From assembly GCA_023423895.1 (NCBI GenBank), contig JAFAER010000010.1, positions 1 to 64,000 of the forward strand: a stretch of 64,000 bases of DNA, in the 5' to 3' direction. The notes below the pieces were generated by a model. It was not told where the DNA came from. It saw nothing but the letters and a program-made list of their open reading frames with translations, and did not search any database. Below are positions 16,161 through 25,096 of this stretch, in pieces (position 1 is the first letter of the stretch; every line of letters begins with the position of its first letter). This DNA is from Pseudomonadota bacterium (GTDB lineage: Bacteria > Myxococcota_A > Polyangia > Polyangiales > Polyangiaceae). A program made the position numbers and the translations under genes.

Positions 16161-17009
16161 ATGCGCGTCGAGGACGTCGATCCCAACCTCCTCCGCGCTA
16201 CGGGCGCCGCGCTCGGTGTCGTGCTCGGCGCCGCCGCGACGCGGCTCGCCGATAGCCTCCCTCGCCGCTACGGAATCACGCACCTCGCAACGGGACGGCG
16301 GCGCACGCGAAGGAACGTCGTGCTGGTCGTCCTTTCGGCGCTTTGTGCGCTCGGCATCGCCCACGTGCTCACGGGGGCCCGCGACGATTCGCTGGCTCAC
16401 GCGGCGTTTCTCCTCGTGACGAACGCGATCGTCGCCGCAGCGGTCCTCGCAGCGGCGGCGATCGATCTCGAGCACATGATCCTTCCGAACGAGCTGACGC
16501 TCGGCGCAGCGCTCGTGTGCATCGTGAGCTCGCCGCTCCGGTCCGTGCAGCTCACCGGATCGTTGCTCGGCGCAGTGGTCGGCCTCGCGATCGCGTACCT
16601 GCCTTTTCTCCTCTACAAGCGGCTTCGCGGCCAGAGCGGGATGGGCCTCGGCGACGCGAAGCTGACGCTGATGGCCGGAGCATGGCACGGCGTCGCGGGT
16701 GCGCCGTTCGTGCTGTTCCTCGGAGCGCTCCAGCAGGCGCTCGCGGCGATCCTGATGCGCGTGCTCGGCATCACGTACGAAGAGCCGGAGAGCGTGAAGG
16801 CCGAGCTCGAGCAGCTACGTGCGCGCGCCGACGCTGGCGACGAGGACGCCAAGAGCGAGCTCGCCGACGATCCGATGGCCGGTGAGGCCCGCGACGGAGC
16901 GTTCGGCATGCGCCTGCCGCTCGGGCCTTTCCTCGCGCTCGGATGTATCGAGGTCCTCTTCCTGCGCCGCTGGCTCCTCGAGCACGTCGTCGGCTGGTTG
17001 ATGCAGTGA
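16161..17009 (+). CDS. A24 prepilin peptidase, form without the Cys-tetrad domain
   Basis: A 282-residue polytopic aspartic protease that processes type IV prepilins or pseudopilins. The two catalytic Asp motifs are present: AIDLEHMILPN near residue 106 and GMGLGDAKLTLMAG near 161. The N-terminal cytoplasmic N-methyltransferase domain with its CxxC pair, found in PilD, is missing. A charged loop of about 45 residues, rich in Glu/Asp/Ala, is inserted between the last helices (about 210-255). It could be a stand-alone peptidase like TadV/CpaA types, but it is longer. No pilus gene is adjacent. Confidence 0.88.
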   Translation: MRVEDVDPNLLRATGAALGVVLGAAATRLADSLPRRYGITHLATGRRRTRRNVVLVVLSALCALGIAHVLTGARDDSLAHAAFLLVTNAIVAAAVLAAAAIDLEHMILPNELTLGAALVCIVSSPLRSVQLTGSLLGAVVGLAIAYLPFLLYKRLRGQSGMGLGDAKLTLMAGAWHGVAGAPFVLFLGALQQALAAILMRVLGITYEEPESVKAELEQLRARADAGDEDAKSELADDPMAGEARDGAFGMRLPLGPFLALGCIEVLFLRRWLLEHVVGWLMQ

Positions 17010-17023
17010 GCGTTCGCAGGCGC

Positions 17024-17881
17024 TCAGAGATCCGTCACCGTGCGACGGAGCGCAAACGTGCCGGGGTCGGCGGCACCGTCCTTCGCGAGCTCGTAAGGTC
17101 CGTCGAGCACGATCTGCGTGAGCCGCGCATCGCGCAGCCGGACGTTCGCTTCACCCTTCACCGCCATACGCACGCCGTTCGAGCCCGTTGCGTCGATGGT
17201 GATCGAAAAGACGGCGTCATCGCCATGTGTTCGGTCGAGGACCGCGAGGCCCTCGTGGAGCGTCCACGCCCGCGGATGGATCACCCGTAGGACCGCGGCG
17301 GCAAGCTCGTGGCGGGCCTCGCCGATCGTCATCGCAGCATCGGGCAGGACCTGATCGATCTGCGTCCGCGTGCCGAGATCCGGCAGGACGTCGAGCACGC
17401 GCTCCGTCTCCTCGGCGCTGGCCGCCGTCCCGGACTCGGTTTGGACGGGCGACGGCGCCGATCCGACGGAAGGCGGTCCCGTATCGAGGATGTAGGTCTT
17501 CCCGTCGATCACCGTCGCCTTCTCGACTCCCTGGTAGCGGTGAACGTTCTTGTCGAAGGCGACACGCACGCGCGATGGCGCCGGGCCGTTGGTGCCGAGA
17601 ACCTCCACCGTGTAGAGGGAGACATACTCCGACAGCTGCGTCCCTCCCTGCGGGTCCGCGATCGTGCTCGTCGCCGAGACGCGGACGCGCCATCGGGAGC
17701 CGACCTTGGGGCTCACCCGACCGAAACGAACGCCGCCGGTCGTCGATGGGCTGCTCCCTCCGTCGAGGCGGGGCACGTCGAGCACGCTCTCGACGGGCGA
17801 CGACGGATTCGGGGTAGGCGCACACGCGGCGACGCCGACGACGAGCGCGCGGACTGAACGGACGATGCCCCTCCCCCTCAC
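17024..17881 (-). CDS. Lipoprotein of unknown function
   Basis: A 285-residue protein. The Arg-rich N-terminus and hydrophobic stretch end in the lipobox VGVAAC (Cys20). A Pro/Ser-rich linker follows, then a predominantly beta domain with VGSRWRVRVSATST, VSLYTVEVLGTN, RVRVAFDKNVHRYQG, TYILDTGP and a C-terminal strand series. No enzymatic motif is seen. It is convergent with the prepilin peptidase (14 bp gap). The start is the first ATG giving a complete signal peptide; no clear ribosome-binding site. Confidence 0.72.
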   Translation of the reverse strand: MRGRGIVRSVRALVVGVAACAPTPNPSSPVESVLDVPRLDGGSSPSTTGGVRFGRVSPKVGSRWRVRVSATSTIADPQGGTQLSEYVSLYTVEVLGTNGPAPSRVRVAFDKNVHRYQGVEKATVIDGKTYILDTGPPSVGSAPSPVQTESGTAASAEETERVLDVLPDLGTRTQIDQVLPDAAMTIGEARHELAAAVLRVIHPRAWTLHEGLAVLDRTHGDDAVFSITIDATGSNGVRMAVKGEANVRLRDARLTQIVLDGPYELAKDGAADPGTFALRRTVTDL

Positions 17882-18019
17882 GGCGCAGCCCCTCGAACGA
17901 CTCGCTGGAACGTGAACACTACGGCGACCACACGCGGACGACTAGGTGTACCCTTTTTCGTGGAAGAGGCGTCCCGCCGCATGGCGGGGTCGAAAGAGCC
18001 TGCAGCGGAGGAGAGAGGC

Positions 18020-19222
18020 GTGGCGAAGCCGAGGAACGATCGCAACCAGGCCGTGACGAAGTTCTGTCTTTCGATGGAGGAGCATCGCCGCACGGAGGTC
18101 GGCCGGGTGCGGACGGCACGAGAGTTCGTCGCGAGCTTCTTCCCGTATGACGAGAGCGGCGCGCAAGACAAGATCTTCAAGGCGATCCCCAACGAAGTGC
18201 GTGGGCCCGTCCTTTCGAGCTGGGGGATCCGCGGCGGCAAGGCCGCGCTGAAGGACGATGACGAGAAAGTGAAGAGCGTCGTGCACGATGCTCTGGTTGC
18301 CGGCGACATCGACGAGGCCATCTTCGAGGAAGGTCTGACGCCTCAGATCGTCGTGGATTGGATCGCGCTATCGGACTGGTGGAGCTTCTGGCGCCACGGA
18401 AAGCTCACGGGCGTCGCCATCCAGAAGGCGCTTGCGACGGCGCGCGAGCTCGAGCTGATCGACGATCGGTGGTTCCTCGCGAACGTGCAGGGACGCGGCG
18501 GAAAGCTGAAAGGGACCGACGTCGTCTGCGACACGCTCAGCAAAGATCAGATCGTCGCGTGGGTCCGCAAGCTCCACGAGTCTGGTGACGGCTCGCCCGC
18601 GGGGCTCGTCGCTGCGCTCGGCTGGGAGACGATCCTCGCGAAGACCGCCCAGGACGCGCTGCTCTTCGCGCTCGACGCCTTCGCCAAGAAGGCGGGGCTC
18701 GTGCCGGAAGCGCCGGCGGAAAAGGACAAGGACAGCGAGAAAGAGAAGCCGAAGGACAAGAAGGACGAGCAGGTCGCTCTCGCTCCGCAGCCGGCGCCCG
18801 CGCGCACCGTGCACGAGGCGCGCACCGAAGCTCCCGCCGCCAGCGGAGACGAGAACGGCCCCGACTCGGGGCTGTCCGTGGCCATCCCGGACATCCCGGT
18901 CATCGACTCGGCCGAAGACGTCGACACGAGCGGCGTGCCGACGCCCGCCGTCCAGGACCAGGTCGGCGCCCTTTGGGGTGGAAGCGGCGAGAGCCCGAAG
19001 CTCGTCGAGGCTCGCGCGAAGATGATGGAGATGCTCGGCCATCCGGGCGCCGAAGCGGCGTCGCCGCCTGCCGTGCAGGAGTGGGCGACGTCCGACGTGC
19101 CCGACAAGCCGTCGTCGCTCGAGTGGCCGGAGCCGCCGCCGATCGTCGCGTCCGAGCAACCGAAGCCGGCCGCGCCGCCGCCGCTTCCCAAGAAGGGCCC
19201 GGTCGGAGCCCCGGGCCGCTGA
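18020..19222 (+). CDS. Hypothetical protein with Lys/Glu linker and Pro-rich tail
   Basis: A 400-residue protein. GTG 18020 is chosen because GGAGGAGAGAGG at 18007-18018 is the strongest Shine-Dalgarno region in this part of the window; the frame is open back to 17912. The N-terminal 220 residues are mainly helical and acidic/basic mixed (KFCLSMEEHRRTEVGRV, FFPYDESGAQDKIFKAIP, WWSFWRHGKLTGVAIQKAL). A Lys/Glu/Asp-rich spacer follows (about 230-260), then a disordered Ala/Pro/Glu tail. No transmembrane helix or known domain was recognised. It ends 3 nt before a hairpin shared with the convergent gene. Confidence 0.75.
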   Translation: MAKPRNDRNQAVTKFCLSMEEHRRTEVGRVRTAREFVASFFPYDESGAQDKIFKAIPNEVRGPVLSSWGIRGGKAALKDDDEKVKSVVHDALVAGDIDEAIFEEGLTPQIVVDWIALSDWWSFWRHGKLTGVAIQKALATARELELIDDRWFLANVQGRGGKLKGTDVVCDTLSKDQIVAWVRKLHESGDGSPAGLVAALGWETILAKTAQDALLFALDAFAKKAGLVPEAPAEKDKDSEKEKPKDKKDEQVALAPQPAPARTVHEARTEAPAASGDENGPDSGLSVAIPDIPVIDSAEDVDTSGVPTPAVQDQVGALWGGSGESPKLVEARAKMMEMLGHPGAEAASPPAVQEWATSDVPDKPSSLEWPEPPPIVASEQPKPAAPPPLPKKGPVGAPGR

Positions 19223-19224
19223 CG

Positions 19225-19244
19225 CTCGCCGGCGCACCGGCGAG
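19225..19244. terminator. Bidirectional hairpin between convergent genes
   Basis: CTCGCCGG-CGCA-CCGGCGAG, a perfect 8-bp stem with a 4-nt loop. It begins 3 nt after the plus-strand stop and lies 15 nt beyond the minus-strand stop. There is no U-tract. Confidence 0.65.
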
Positions 19245-19259
19245 AAGTGATCTACGGGC

Positions 19260-21362
19260 TCACGGGCATGCCGTGAGCTCGCGGATCCAGCTTTCGATCG
19301 CTGCGCTCCCCGCTTCGTCGATCACGCGTGTCGCGAGCGGCGGCATCCGGTTCTGATCGAGCGCACGCATTCGCAGCGCGAGCATCGACCGTGCAGGATC
19401 GCCGGGTGCGATGAGCTTCGCATCCGCGACGCCGAGATCGCCGGCCTGCGGGTCGACGTTGCACGTCTTCGTGTCCGCGAATGCTCGGTCGATCCGAAGG
19501 TCGAGCGTGGCTGCGCCCGCGCCGCTGCCCGGCCGGTGACACACCGAACAGTTCGCGTGGAGGTATCCGCGCGCGCGTTCCTCGAGCGAAGCACCAGCCG
19601 TGTCTGCGGCTCGCAGCGGAGGGAACGCCTCCTTGGAGATCGGAGCGGCGAGCAGCGGAGCGAATCGATCGAGGACGTTTCCGCGATCTTCGCGATTGAG
19701 CTGCCTCGCCTCCAGGCCGATCGTGAAGCCGACGGCCGGCGTGTGACACGCGAAACACTCACCGCGGGACGGGAAGTACCACGTGGCTCCGCCCCCGAGG
19801 TCTTTCGTCTTGCTGTCGGCCAGGAGGACGGCATCGGTCTGCGCGTCGTTCCACTCGTACGAATATCCTGCCCAGCCACCGTCTTCGTAGCGGACGAACA
19901 GCCGCGTTTCGACCCGCTTGCCTCCGACGGAAAACGTCTTCACGGCGACGCTCCCGGGTGGGACGTCGAAGTCACCGTCGGGCAGGACGCCGATCTTCTT
20001 GTCCGAGGGGACGAAGAGCCACCGATCCTTCTGCGCCGCGTCGGACCAGAGCGGGCTGTTCACGGAGAACGGGATCGCTCCGTCAGGCGCCTCGACCGCG
20101 GACGTGGTCTGCGGATCGACGCATCCCGTCTCGCTGAGCAGCGAACCGGTCGTGCTCGGCGGAGGAGCATCGGGCGCGGCGGCGAGTTGCTTGATCGCGC
20201 CGCCGGCGTAGTCGACGACGTAGATCTCGCCGTCGACGTCCTGACCGAACGACGAGATCTTCAGGTTCGTGGGCGTGAGCAGCGTGCCGGTCGTTTGCCC
20301 CGCGTCGACGCTCCAGATGTTCCCGGAGCCGAAGTCGCCGTAGACGAACTTGCCCGCGAGCCCGGGGATCTTGGTGCCTCGATAGACGTAGCCGCCGGTG
20401 ACGCTGACGCCGTCGGAGCGCGAATATTCGACGACGGGATCGATGAGCCCTTCGGTGGCGCAGGTCGGCGCGTTGTAACAGTGCTTTCCCTCGCGGACGT
20501 TCCAGCCGTAGTTGCCTCCGAGGATGACGCGATCGACCTCCTCGTATTTGCTCTGCCCGACGTCGGCGAGCCATAGGTCGCCGGTCAGCTTGTCGAAGCT
20601 GAACTTCCACGGATTGCGAAAGCCGTAGGCGTAGATCTCCGGCCGCCCGCCTCCGGTAGCAAACGGGTTGGTGGGCGGGATGCCATACGGCTCGCCTGCG
20701 TTCGGATCGATACGCAGAAGCTTTCCGAGCAGCGCCTCCTTGTTCTGCCCGTTCTGAAGCGGGTCGCCGGCCGAGCCGCCGTCGCCGAGGCCGACGTACA
20801 ACATGCCGTCCGGACCAAAGGCGACGTGACCGCCGTTGTGGTTGCCGTAGGGATCGTCGACCTTCAGGAGCGTCTTCTGCGAAGCCGCGTCGAACGTCGC
20901 TCCACCGTCGGTGCTCGTGAAGCGAGCGAGAATGTCCTGGAAGACGATGCCCGGTTTCTCGTCGACGTTCTCGGTGAAGTACAGATAGACGAAGCCGTTG
21001 TCCGCGAACTTCGGATCGAAGGCGATGCCGAGGAGGCCCGCCTCTCCGCCTGCGGTGATCCGCTCCGAGATGTCGAGCGCGACGGTCGGCTCTCCTGCCC
21101 CCTCCGGGGCGAGCACCTTCACGATGCCCGCTTGCTCGAGGACGTAGAACCGGTTTCCAGGCCCTTGGACGAGCTCGACGGGGGCCGTGAGCTTCGGATC
21201 CCCGAGCGCCGGAACGAGCGTGACGCTGGCTCCGCCGGGCCGAGGCGGCGGCACACAGAGCCGGAGTGACTTCGTCGGCGAAGGCTTCTCTTCGTCGCCA
21301 CAGGCAGCGACGACGGCGAGCGCAAAAGCGAACGAAAGAAAGGCGCTGGCAATGCGCGGCAT
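19260..21362 (-). CDS. Lipoprotein fusion: PQQ-type glucose/sorbosone dehydrogenase + dihaem cytochrome c domain
   Basis: A 700-residue protein. Lipobox VVAAC is at about residue 20. Residues about 45-370 form a six-bladed GSDH beta-propeller of the YliI/soluble glucose dehydrogenase type (LLGIAFDPKFADNGFVYLYF, GNHNGGHVAFGPDGMLYVG, IYAYGFRNPWKFSFD, GNYGWNVREG). The C-terminal 300 residues match the SO2930/HNE_0200 dihaem family and carry haem motifs CFACH (about 533) and CSVCH (about 604), with Met in QNRMPP as a possible axial ligand. Oxidation of a sugar by the propeller with direct electron transfer to the haems is the likely reaction. The fusion makes a self-contained exported dehydrogenase. 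Confidence 0.9.
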   Translation of the reverse strand: MPRIASAFLSFAFALAVVAACGDEEKPSPTKSLRLCVPPPRPGGASVTLVPALGDPKLTAPVELVQGPGNRFYVLEQAGIVKVLAPEGAGEPTVALDISERITAGGEAGLLGIAFDPKFADNGFVYLYFTENVDEKPGIVFQDILARFTSTDGGATFDAASQKTLLKVDDPYGNHNGGHVAFGPDGMLYVGLGDGGSAGDPLQNGQNKEALLGKLLRIDPNAGEPYGIPPTNPFATGGGRPEIYAYGFRNPWKFSFDKLTGDLWLADVGQSKYEEVDRVILGGNYGWNVREGKHCYNAPTCATEGLIDPVVEYSRSDGVSVTGGYVYRGTKIPGLAGKFVYGDFGSGNIWSVDAGQTTGTLLTPTNLKISSFGQDVDGEIYVVDYAGGAIKQLAAAPDAPPPSTTGSLLSETGCVDPQTTSAVEAPDGAIPFSVNSPLWSDAAQKDRWLFVPSDKKIGVLPDGDFDVPPGSVAVKTFSVGGKRVETRLFVRYEDGGWAGYSYEWNDAQTDAVLLADSKTKDLGGGATWYFPSRGECFACHTPAVGFTIGLEARQLNREDRGNVLDRFAPLLAAPISKEAFPPLRAADTAGASLEERARGYLHANCSVCHRPGSGAGAATLDLRIDRAFADTKTCNVDPQAGDLGVADAKLIAPGDPARSMLALRMRALDQNRMPPLATRVIDEAGSAAIESWIRELTACP

Positions 21363-21486
21363 CGGCCGAAGGATGCCGCGTCACGTCGCGCAGCACAAAC
21401 CCGGCGTGTTCGCGGTCGCGCTTCGCTCCTCGGAGCGGCGAGACCGTGGCGAACGACGCCGGGTCTGGATTTCTCGTGCGTGCGGC

Positions 21487-22728
21487 TCAGAACCCGGGCG
21501 GGAGAACGACGTTCTGCAGCGGGGTGTGGTCGTACGGGCAGTTCGTGGTGTCGGTCTCACCGTCAGCACGTGTCGTGCAGCGCTTCACCGGTCCGTTCAG
21601 GTAGTCCATGTAGAGATCGTGGTAGCCGGGCATTCCGGGCGCGAACGCGCGATCGGGACGAGCCGAGCCCCAGGAGTTCTTCACACGCAGGAACTGGATC
21701 GTCGTGTCCTGCTCGAGCGCGCGATCGAGGAGGACCTTGTCGTCCGGATCGTTCGGGTCGAGCGTCTCGCCAGCCTTCAGGAGCGTGCCGTCGGCGAGCT
21801 CGGCCTGATAGTCCTCGAGGACCGTCATGTGGCCGCCCTGGCTGCCCGGCCCGAGCTCGTCGAGCGTGGTCATGTTGAACGCGCCACGCCGCTCGTTGTA
21901 ACGATTCTCCATCGCGTTGAAGTCGACGAACCAGGTGATGATCACCGGCTGCGCCGCGTGGAGCGCCTTCTGCACGCGCAGGAGGAAACCGCGCTTGTCG
22001 TAGCTCGAGTAATAGACCTGGCGCCACTCGTTCATCGCCTGCGTGAGCGTCTTCTGCTCGAGAGGCCGGCCCGGACCGGGCGCGTAGCTGACGGCGAAGT
22101 CCTGCGCGCGGACGATCGAGGTGCCCCTGTTGTTCGCCGAGCTCGTGAACGTCCTCGTCACGCTGGCTCCGAACACGCGATCGAGCATCCGGCTCTGCTC
22201 CGCGGACAGCCCCCACGCACGATCCATCTCCTGGCGGACCTTGCGCTTGTCACGGCGCGCGGCCGCGTCCTTGAGGGCACCGCTCTTCAGAGACGCATTG
22301 AGCGTGTCGAGCGCCGTCTTCTGCCGGTTCGACATCTCGTTCAGCGTGTCGGCGAAGACGAAGTCCTTCTCCGCCATCAAGCCGTACTTCTTGACGATGT
22401 TGTTCGCCGTCGTCCAGTTGCCGCCGGTCGAGATCTGCGTGGAGTAACCGCCCGCGATCTGATCGAACCAGTGCCAGTACGTCCAGTACGACTGCGACAG
22501 GTCGAAGTCCTCGCCCGTCGCCGACTTGTTCATCGACTCGATCCAGCTCGCGTGCGCGTACAGCCAGCAGTTGCCGATGGACTGCCGCTCGACGTCGGTC
22601 TGTGGAACGTTGACGATCTCGTTCTCGTCCTGCTCGGTCGCTTCGTCGCCGACCTCGGTCGCGCAGCCCACGGCCGACGCGGCAGAAAGAGAGAGGAGGA
22701 GAGCGAGCGAGAGGGAGCGGAGCTTCAT
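21487..22728 (-). CDS. Papain-fold (C1-like) cysteine peptidase lipoprotein
   Basis: A 413-residue exported protein. Hydrophobic signal with lipobox-like SAVGC (Cys22). The catalytic residues fit clan CA: Gln49 in RQSIGNCW, nucleophile Cys54, His300 in SQGGHMTVLEDY and Asn351 in RVKNSWGS. The roughly 245-residue gap between Cys and His exceeds papain and resembles bleomycin hydrolase/aminopeptidase C (C1B), though those are cytoplasmic. There is no visible propeptide: the active Cys is only about 30 residues after the lipidated Cys. It probably degrades external proteins. A 14-bp palindrome lies 52 bp upstream of the start. Confidence 0.85.
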   Translation of the reverse strand: MKLRSLSLALLLSLSAASAVGCATEVGDEATEQDENEIVNVPQTDVERQSIGNCWLYAHASWIESMNKSATGEDFDLSQSYWTYWHWFDQIAGGYSTQISTGGNWTTANNIVKKYGLMAEKDFVFADTLNEMSNRQKTALDTLNASLKSGALKDAAARRDKRKVRQEMDRAWGLSAEQSRMLDRVFGASVTRTFTSSANNRGTSIVRAQDFAVSYAPGPGRPLEQKTLTQAMNEWRQVYYSSYDKRGFLLRVQKALHAAQPVIITWFVDFNAMENRYNERRGAFNMTTLDELGPGSQGGHMTVLEDYQAELADGTLLKAGETLDPNDPDDKVLLDRALEQDTTIQFLRVKNSWGSARPDRAFAPGMPGYHDLYMDYLNGPVKRCTTRADGETDTTNCPYDHTPLQNVVLPPGF

Positions 22729-22779
22729 GGGGCGGGGTTCCGTGGGTAGGGCTCGTTCCCGAGCTGAGCCTTACCTATG

Positions 22780-22803
22780 ACCCACATGTGGGTTTCCGTC
22801 CAA
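22780..22803 (-). promoter_or_regulatory. Palindrome in the control region of the C1 peptidase gene
   Basis: ACCCACATGTGGGT at 22780-22793 is a perfect 14-bp palindrome. On the minus strand TTGGAC (22798-22803) lies just upstream and CATAGG just downstream, a poor -35/-10 pair about 18 bp apart with the palindrome between them. A further ACCCAC half-site is at 22809-22814. An operator is likely; the promoter is tentative. Confidence 0.4.
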
Positions 22804-22918
22804 CCGAAACCCACTTGGCCCGACAAGAAATTTGGCCAGACGCCTCATTCCGTGCACTTACGCGCGGCCGAAGCGTCGAGCCCCCTCACCCGGGCGCGGC
22901 GAGCGCGCCCACACCCCG

Positions 22919-24445
22919 TCACCCGAAGACGATCCCCTGCGCGAGCGGGAGCTCCTTCGAATAGTTCACGGTGTTGGTCGCCCGACGCATGTAGTTGCGC
23001 CACGCGTCCGAGCCCGACTCGCGACCGCCGCCGGTCTCCTTCTCGCCGCCGAACGCGCCACCGATCTCCGCGCCGCTCGGACCGATGTTGACGTTCGCGA
23101 TCCCGCAGTCGCTGCCTGCCACCGAGAGGAACTGCTCGGCCTCGCGCAGATCGTTCGTGAAGATGCACGACGAGAGGCCCTGCGGGACGTCGTTCTGCAT
23201 CGCGATCGCTTCGTCGAGCTCGCGATAGCCCATCACGTAGAGGATGGGCGCGAACGTCTCTTCCTTCACGATGTCGACCTGCGCGGGCATCCGAGCGATC
23301 GCCGGACGAACGTAGAAGCCGCCCGCGCATCCCTTCACGTCGACGCGCTCACCGCCGACGACTTCGCCACCGGCCTTCTTCGCGCGCGCGAGCGCCGACT
23401 GCATCGCCTCGAACGAGCCACCGTCGATGAGCGGACCGACGAGGGTCGCTGCTTCGCGCGGGTCGCCGATGCGGATCTGGGCATACGCGCGCTCGACACG
23501 CGCCGTGAGCTCGCTCTTGATGCTCTCGTGAGCGATGAGCCGACGCAGCGTCGTGCAGCGCTGGCCGCACGTGCCGGCCGCGCTGAAGAGTACGGCGCGC
23601 GTGGCGAGCTCGAGATCCGCGCTCGGGGCGACGATCATCGCGTTGTTGCCGCCGAGTTCGAGGAGCGTTCGGCCGAAACGCGCGGCCACGCGCGGGGCGA
23701 CGGCGCGGCCCATCCTCGTCGAGCCGGTGGCGCTGACGAGGGCGACCCGGCGATCGTCGACGAGACGCTCTCCGACCGAAGAACCTCCCTGCACGACCTC
23801 GGACAAACCGTCCGGTGCGGGCGCTCCGCTATCGGCGAACCGCTTGCACGCGCGGACGAAGAGCGACTGGCAGGCCGCGGCGGTGAGCGGCGTCTTGTCC
23901 GACGGCTTCCAGACGACCGAATCACCACACACGATCGCGAGGGCGAAGTTCCACGCCCAGACGGCGACGGGAAAGTTGAAGGCGCTGATCACGCCGACGA
24001 CGCCGAGCGGATGCCACGTCTCGCTCATGCGATGGCCCGGCCGCTCGGACGCGATGGTCAGACCGTAGAGCTGTCGTGAGAGACCACAGGCGAAGTCGCA
24101 GATGTCGATCATCTCCTGCACTTCGCCGCGCGCTTCCGCGACGATCTTGCCGGCCTCGATCGTGACGAGGCTCGCGAGCGCGTCCTTCTCCTTGCGGAGC
24201 TCTTCGCCGAAGAGTCGGATCAGCTCGCCACGGCGCGGAGCCGGCACGCTCCGCCATGCGAGGAAGGCCGCATGTGCTCGAGCGATCGCGGCGTCGACCC
24301 CAGCAGCGTCGTGCGAGGCGAGGCGCGCCGTGACGGAGCCGTCGATCGGCGATCGAGCCACGAGATCGCCTTCACGCGCCGACTCACATTCGAGGAGCTT
24401 CTTCGGGTCGAGGTCCACCGCCGCGAGCTGCTTGCCGATTTCCAT
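22919..24445 (-). CDS. ALDH7-type aldehyde dehydrogenase (alpha-aminoadipic semialdehyde/piperideine-6-carboxylate dehydrogenase)
   Basis: A 508-residue NAD(P)-dependent dehydrogenase. Catalytic Cys in GTCGQRCTTLRR, general-base Glu in LELGGNNAM, cofactor motif SATGSTRMGRAV. The C-terminal block SDCGIANVNIGPSGAEIGGA continuing to the FGGEKETGGGRESGSDAW region is the antiquitin (ALDH7A1/AmaB) signature. In lysine catabolism it oxidises alpha-aminoadipic semialdehyde (piperideine-6-carboxylate) to alpha-aminoadipate. The ATG at 24445 is preferred to one 8 codons earlier: TAAGAG lies 7 nt before it. It is monocistronic; no other lysine-pathway gene is adjacent. Confidence 0.92.
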   Translation of the reverse strand: MEIGKQLAAVDLDPKKLLECESAREGDLVARSPIDGSVTARLASHDAAGVDAAIARAHAAFLAWRSVPAPRRGELIRLFGEELRKEKDALASLVTIEAGKIVAEARGEVQEMIDICDFACGLSRQLYGLTIASERPGHRMSETWHPLGVVGVISAFNFPVAVWAWNFALAIVCGDSVVWKPSDKTPLTAAACQSLFVRACKRFADSGAPAPDGLSEVVQGGSSVGERLVDDRRVALVSATGSTRMGRAVAPRVAARFGRTLLELGGNNAMIVAPSADLELATRAVLFSAAGTCGQRCTTLRRLIAHESIKSELTARVERAYAQIRIGDPREAATLVGPLIDGGSFEAMQSALARAKKAGGEVVGGERVDVKGCAGGFYVRPAIARMPAQVDIVKEETFAPILYVMGYRELDEAIAMQNDVPQGLSSCIFTNDLREAEQFLSVAGSDCGIANVNIGPSGAEIGGAFGGEKETGGGRESGSDAWRNYMRRATNTVNYSKELPLAQGIVFG

Positions 24446-24452
24446 GGCCGGG

Positions 24453-24458
24453 CTCTTA
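24453..24458 (-). promoter_or_regulatory. Putative -10 box of a leaderless gene (start 24445)
   Basis: TAAGAG on the minus strand, 7 nt before the ATG of the ALDH7 gene. Confidence 0.4.
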
Positions 24459-24661
24459 CCGCTTCGCACCTGCCGTTTCCAGAGTCGGCGCCGATGTAAG
24501 CGGCCCCGCGGTCAGAAATCGACGAACGCCTGCATCCAGATCGGCCGTGCCCGCGAATCCTCCTGTCGATGATGACGACCAGTGCCGCGGACGGGGATGC
24601 AGAGATGCACGCAAGGCCGCTGGCTCGCCTGACAGCGCAGAGCCCCGTCCGAGAGGCACGC

Positions 24662-25096
24662 ATGCAGAACAGGAAAGAGGACACGACGGGAAGCGAACAC
24701 GCGGGGGGCGTTCCGACGCACGAGGTCGCAGCCTATGCGGAGACGGCGAGGCGCGGTGACGTCTTCCCCGCATGCATGCGGCTCGAGGCAGCACGCGTGG
24801 CCTCGGCGTGGGGCGACCGAGCAGCAATCGCCCTGGCCGTCGGTCCGGCGTGCCCGTTCGACGTGCTCGATACGGCGTGTTCGTTCATGCATCGCGCGGC
24901 CGAGCCGCGGCTTCTCCGCGCGGCGGCGTCGATCGCGGCGGGCAGGAGCGCCCGCATCGCAGCCGAACGCGCGGCTTGGATCGCTCGAGCAAGCCGGGAC
25001 CTCGAGGACGCGGCCCGCATCGATCCTGGCGACGCGACGGTCGTCATCCTCCGTCGAGAGCTCGCCGCGATCGCGGGCGCGCGCCTCGGCGGCTGA
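24662..25096 (+). CDS. Hypothetical helical protein
   Basis: A 144-residue, Ala/Arg-rich helical protein with no recognised domain. The segment LEDAARIDPGDATVVILRRELAA resembles the last helix pair of a TPR-like array. ATG 24662 is chosen because GAGAGG lies about 5 nt upstream; the frame is open to 24569. The stop abuts the stop of the convergent IgGFc-binding gene. Coding status is plausible but rests on reading-frame length and orientation only. Confidence 0.45.
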   Translation: MQNRKEDTTGSEHAGGVPTHEVAAYAETARRGDVFPACMRLEAARVASAWGDRAAIALAVGPACPFDVLDTACSFMHRAAEPRLLRAAASIAAGRSARIAAERAAWIARASRDLEDAARIDPGDATVVILRRELAAIAGARLGG

